NCBI GenBank assembly: GCA_030589175.1
Contig: JAUUWJ010000008.1
Coordinates: 1 to 12,012 of the forward strand
DNA: 12,012 bases
Direction: 5' to 3'
DNA from: Actinomycetes bacterium
GTDB taxonomy: Bacteria > Actinomycetota > Aquicultoria > SURF-47 > JAUUWJ01
This document shows positions 9,628-12,012 of the stretch, one piece after another. The number at the start of each line of letters is the position of its first letter. Within the stretch, counting starts at the first letter, position 1. Under the pieces are notes generated by a model, which saw only the letters and a list, made by a program, of their open reading frames with translations, made no database searches and was not told the DNA's origin. Position numbers and translations under genes: made by a program.

Positions 9628-9672
9628 CCTGCCCGCCAATGGCAAATGATCCATTTGGCTCTGGCAGGCGGG
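9628..9672. repeat. GC-rich REP-like palindrome
   Basis: This is an imperfect 45-bp inverted repeat. CAAATG (9643-9648) and CATTTG (9652-9657) form the tip with loop ATC. CCCGCC (9632-9637) and GGCGGG (9667-9672) form the base. A second register pairs CCTGCC (9628-9633) with GGCAGG (9663-9668). It is far more GC-rich than its surroundings and has no U-tract, so it does not look like an intrinsic terminator. A REP element or a small non-autonomous mobile repeat fits best. Only one copy is seen in this window. Confidence 0.55.
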
Positions 9673-9710
9673 TCGTTAATCGATTGTATCTATCCGTTAT
9701 TTGCAAAAGA

Positions 9711-9757
9711 GGTTAGAGTCTAGGCTATGAACGAACAACGAAAAACGAATAACGATG
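9711..9757 (+). repeat. Degenerate heptamer repeat upstream of rpsL
   Basis: The sequence divides into 7-bp units: GGTTAGA, GTCTAGG, CTATGAA, CGAACAA, CGAAAAA, CGAATAA, CGATGTC. AACGA recurs exactly every 7 bp at 9730, 9737, 9744 and 9751. The opening GGTTAGAGTCTAGG differs at two positions from GGTTAGAGATTAGG at 5475-5488 after rpoB. The array ends a few bases before the rpsL ribosome binding site. The function is unknown. Confidence 0.6.
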
Positions 9758-9771
9758 TCTAATAGGAAATT

Positions 9772-10143
9772 ATGCCGACATTAAGTCAGCTAGTCCGTAA
9801 AGGACGGAAAAAAATTGGAAGAAAAGTTACGACACCGGCTTTATCGGGAGCGCCACAGAAAAGAGGCGTGTGCACCAAAGTTTCTACAACAACTCCTAAA
9901 AAGCCGAATTCGGCCCTGCGTAAAATTGCCAGGGTCAGGCTGACAAATAGCGTCGAAGTTACTGCTTTTATTCCCGGAATAGGGCACAACTTGCAAGAAC
10001 ACTCAATTGTTTTGATAAGAGGCGGGCGTGTGAAAGATTTACCCGGTGTACGCTACAAAGTTGTCAGAGCGGCACTGGATACAGCTGGCGTTGTTGATCG
10101 CAAACAAGCTCGTTCGAAATATGGAACGAGAAGGGAAAAATAA
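9772..10143 (+). CDS. rpsL: 30S ribosomal protein S12
   Basis: S12 lies at the 30S decoding centre and helps check codon-anticodon pairing. The 123-residue protein matches the family from end to end. It has the basic N-terminal extension with LVRKGRKK, then [22 protein letters not shown] and [29 protein letters not shown], and the C-terminal [13 protein letters not shown]. Lys43 and Lys88, the common streptomycin-resistance positions, are wild type. Asp89 is the residue methylthiolated by RimO in species that have that enzyme. The ATG start has only a weak AGGA four bases upstream. rpsG follows after 9 bp, the classic str operon order. Confidence 0.99.
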   Translation: MPTLSQLVRKGRKKIGRKVTTPALSGAPQKRGVCTKVSTTTPKKPNSALRKIARVRLTNSVEVTAFIPGIGHNLQEHSIVLIRGGRVKDLPGVRYKVVRAALDTAGVVDRKQARSKYGTRREK

Positions 10144-10152
10144 GGATTTATT
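10142..10152 (+). promoter_or_regulatory. rpsG ribosome binding site overlapping the rpsL stop
   Basis: AAGGA (10142-10146) overlaps the rpsL TAA stop (10141-10143) and sits six bases before the GTG start at 10153. The arrangement suggests translational coupling of S12 and S7. In E. coli, S7 represses its operon at the rpsL-rpsG junction; the 9-bp gap here leaves little room for the same structure. Confidence 0.75.
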
Positions 10153-10623
10153 GTGCCCAGAAGAAACAGGCCCGAAGTAAGAAAAATTCAGCCCGATCCG
10201 ATCTACAATGAACTTATTGTATCGAAGCTCATAAATAGAGTATTACTGGATGGCAAAAGAGATTTAGCCAGAAATACAGTTTATTCGGCACTAGACATTA
10301 TCAAGAAGAAGACGAAGCAAGATTCGATTCCAGTTTTGAAGAAAGCGATAAAGAGTGTTAGCCCGGTTCTAGAAGTCAAGCCGCGAAGAGTTGGCGGAGC
10401 AACTTACCAGGTACCGGTTGAAGTTCCGAAACGGCGTTCAACGACTTTAGCTATTCGTTGGATAGTAACATATTCCAGAGAGCGCAGAAAAAAGACGTAT
10501 GCCGAATCTCTGGCTGACGAGATAATCGATGCTTCGAAAAATCAAGGAAGCTCGGTAAAGAAAAGAGAAGATATTCATAAAATGGCCGAAGCTAACAGAG
10601 CCTTCGCACATTACCGGTGGTAA
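10153..10623 (+). CDS. rpsG: 30S ribosomal protein S7
   Basis: S7 is a primary 16S rRNA-binding protein that starts assembly of the 30S head and lines the E-site exit of the decoding cleft. The 156-residue length is standard. The visible conserved segments are MPRRNRPEVRKIQPDPIYNE, LINRVLLDGKR, KPRRVGGATYQVPVEVPKRRS, LAIRWIV and the C-terminal HKMAEANRAFAHYRW. The GTG start is fixed by the invariant MPRR N-terminus and an AAGGA site six bases upstream. It is transcribed with rpsL. In contrast to that tight junction, fusA is separated from it by 182 bp. Confidence 0.99.
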   Translation: MPRRNRPEVRKIQPDPIYNELIVSKLINRVLLDGKRDLARNTVYSALDIIKKKTKQDSIPVLKKAIKSVSPVLEVKPRRVGGATYQVPVEVPKRRSTTLAIRWIVTYSRERRKKTYAESLADEIIDASKNQGSSVKKREDIHKMAEANRAFAHYRW

Positions 10624-10805
10624 TGTGCTCAAGGTAAAAGATTAAAAAGAAAAAATAATAAATTAGAAGAAAAGAAAGAAAAAACTAAGGGAAAAGGAGA
10701 GTAGAAAATAAAAAACAGAAAAGATAATTAAGTATTACAAACTTATATTAGGGTTTGTTTGCATCTTTATTATTTTTTAGATTTTATTTTTTATATTGAA
10801 CGATA
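10624..10805. other. A-rich then T-rich spacer between rpsG and fusA
   Basis: The first 100 bp are almost all A and G; the last 50 bp are T-rich. A perfect 13-bp inverted repeat (10650-10662 and 10766-10778) joins the two halves, though all of its pairs are A-T. A small hairpin ACAAAC/GTTTGT (10737-10742, 10753-10758), followed by T-rich DNA, could be a weak terminator. An AAGGAG at 10695-10699 region is not followed by a usable start codon. TATATT at 10792-10797, identical to the rpoB -10 box, lies nine bases before the fusA TTG. No gene is seen. Confidence 0.6.
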
Positions 10806-12012
10806 TTGAACGAAAAAACGAGTGAACGATTTCCAATCGGAAAAACGAGAAACATAGGAATAATGGCTCATATAGACGCCGGCAAGACAACTACTACCGA
10901 GCGTATACTTTACTATACCGGTCGAACACATAAAATGGGCGAAGTTCATGAAGGTTCTGCTGTAATGGATTGGATGGAGCAAGAGCAAGAGAGAGGCATT
11001 ACTATTACTTCAGCGGCTACGACAGCTTTTTGGGAAGACCACCGAATAAATATTATAGACACGCCCGGCCATGTGGATTTCACTGTAGAGGTAGAACGCT
11101 CTCTTAGGGTCCTTGATGGGTCAATTGCGGTATTTTGTGCTGTGGGCGGAGTCGAACCGCAATCGGAAACTGTGTGGCGTCAAGCTGATAAGTACAATAT
11201 CCCGCGAATCAGTTTTATTAATAAGATGGATAGAACCGGTGCGGATTTCTTAAACGTGGTAAAAATGATGAAAGATCGTCTAGGAGCCCATCCCGCTATT
11301 ATTCAGTTACCGATTGGTAAGGAAGAAGATTTTAAAGGCGTTATTGATTTGGTAGAAATGAAAGCAATAACTTATAAGGATGATCTTGGAACTTCTTATG
11401 AAAGCGGACCCATTGCTGAAGATTATTTAGAGCAAGCAGAAGATTATCATCATAAATTAATGGACATGATTGCCGAGTACGACGATGATTTACTCCATAA
11501 ATATCTTGAAGGCGAAGAATATGATGCTGAATTGATCAAGAAAGCACTTAGAAAAGCGACATTGGGAATTGCCATAACACCGGTTATTTGCGGCTCTGCG
11601 TTTAAGAATAAAGGAGTACAGCCGCTCTTAAGCTCGGTTATTGATTATTTGCCGGCTCCGACAGATGTTCCGCCGATAGAAGGCATAAATGCAAAGACAG
11701 GTAAGCCGGAAAAACGAAATAGCTCTGACGACGAGTCTTTTTCTGCGCTGGCTTTTAAGATTATGACTGATCCCTACGTTGGAAAACTCACTTTTGTAAG
11801 AATATATTCCGGCACATTAGAAACTGGCAGCTATATTCAAAATACGACAAAAGGCGCCAAAGAAAGAGTCGGCCGCATTTTGGAAATGCACGCTAACTAT
11901 CGGGAAGATCTTGAAAAGATTTATGCCGGCGATATCGTAGCCTTGGTTGGTCTAAAAAAAACAACTACGGGCGATACACTTTCAGTAGATAATAAACCGA
12001 TAATTCTTGAGT
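10806..12012 (+). CDS. fusA: Translation elongation factor G (partial, runs off the window)
   Basis: EF-G is the ribosomal GTPase that drives translocation and, with RRF, ribosome recycling. About 402 of the usual 690-700 residues are visible: the whole G domain and part of domain II. GTPase motifs are intact: P-loop AHIDAGKT (21-28), switch region around [11 protein letters not shown] (58-68), DTPGHVDF (85-92, catalytic His89), NKMD (139-142) and GSAFKNKG (263-270). Domain II begins near [11 protein letters not shown]. The start is chosen as TTG 10806 because an in-frame TGA lies at 10797-10799. It also gives [28 protein letters not shown], a normal N-terminal length. No Shine-Dalgarno sequence precedes it, which is odd for such a highly expressed gene. 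Its place after rpsL-rpsG identifies it as the main EF-G rather than a paralogue. Confidence 0.96.
   Translation, partial: MNEKTSERFPIGKTRNIGIMAHIDAGKTTTTERILYYTGRTHKMGEVHEGSAVMDWMEQEQERGITITSAATTAFWEDHRINIIDTPGHVDFTVEVERSLRVLDGSIAVFCAVGGVEPQSETVWRQADKYNIPRISFINKMDRTGADFLNVVKMMKDRLGAHPAIIQLPIGKEEDFKGVIDLVEMKAITYKDDLGTSYESGPIAEDYLEQAEDYHHKLMDMIAEYDDDLLHKYLEGEEYDAELIKKALRKATLGIAITPVICGSAFKNKGVQPLLSSVIDYLPAPTDVPPIEGINAKTGKPEKRNSSDDESFSALAFKIMTDPYVGKLTFVRIYSGTLETGSYIQNTTKGAKERVGRILEMHANYREDLEKIYAGDIVALVGLKKTTTGDTLSVDNKPIILE

Larger units (their letters stand above)
9425..9771. other. Non-coding region between rpoC and rpsL
   Basis: These 347 bp hold no convincing gene. They contain, in order, a possible promoter (9484-9512), a hairpin pair ending in a strong terminator (9542-9587), a GC-rich palindrome (9628-9672) and degenerate heptamer repeats (about 9673-9757) that end just before a weak rpsL ribosome binding site (AGGA, 9764-9767, four bases before ATG). 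Many Firmicutes carry an L7Ae-family gene (ybxF/rplGB) between rpoC and rpsL; I see none here. No convincing rpsL promoter is visible downstream of the terminator. The best candidate, TTGCAA (9702-9707) and TATGAA (9727-9732), has a poor 19-bp spacing. Confidence 0.7.

Noticed and set aside
10796..10862. A frameshift at the start of fusA, suggested by in-frame stops in neighbouring frames near TTGAACGA repeats
   Set aside because: The fusA frame reads cleanly from TTG 10806 through all G-domain motifs to the window end, with a normal N-terminal length.
1..12012. CRISPR arrays, tRNA or rRNA genes, transposases, phage or toxin-antitoxin genes
   Set aside because: I looked for spaced identical repeats, cloverleaf-like segments and mobile-element proteins and found none.

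Overview
This window is a bacterial core-information locus: the end of a small cell-envelope gene cluster, followed by rpoB, rpoC, rpsL, rpsG and the first part of fusA, all on the + strand. The RpoB and RpoC sequences resemble those of Actinobacteria and nearby Terrabacteria most closely. Examples are the RpoC N-terminus, the long coiled-coil insert near RpoC residues 141-226, and the RpoB stretch [40 protein letters not shown]. The DNA, however, is AT-rich (by eye about 40% GC), which is unlike typical cultured Actinobacteria. A basal or uncultivated actinobacterial-type lineage is my best guess; a candidate-phylum bacterium is the alternative. No rRNA or other taxonomic marker is present.

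Layout. 1-1880: three overlapping genes. They are the tail of an integral membrane protein, a protein with a secreted domain and two membrane anchors, and a membrane-anchored CapA/PGA_cap-family metallophosphatase-like protein, probably acting on surface polymers. 1881-2111: the rpoB promoter (TTGACA, 17 bp, TATATT) and a leader of about 120 nt holding a terminator-like hairpin and a segment that could instead mask the rpoB ribosome binding site. 2112-9424: rpoB and rpoC, encoding the two catalytic subunits of RNA polymerase. The usual rplJ-rplL genes are not upstream of rpoB. 9425-9771: a 347-bp non-coding region with a possible promoter, a strong terminator, a GC-rich REP-like palindrome and a 7-bp-period repeat. 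9772-10623: rpsL and rpsG, 9 bp apart. 10624-10805: an A-rich then T-rich spacer. From 10806: fusA, running off the end.

Together rpoBC supplies transcription and rpsL-rpsG-fusA (the str operon order) supplies 30S proteins and the translocase. All catalytic and metal-binding motifs checked are intact, and the main rifampicin and streptomycin contact residues have the wild-type (sensitive) state. Nothing here is a clear new biological system. The most unusual signals are non-coding: a family of degenerate heptamer repeats that begins with nearly the same 14-mer at the rpoB stop codon and upstream of rpsL, the possible switch in the rpoB leader, and a fusA start (TTG) with no Shine-Dalgarno sequence but a -10-like box immediately upstream. 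Five of the seven gene starts visible here are non-ATG.
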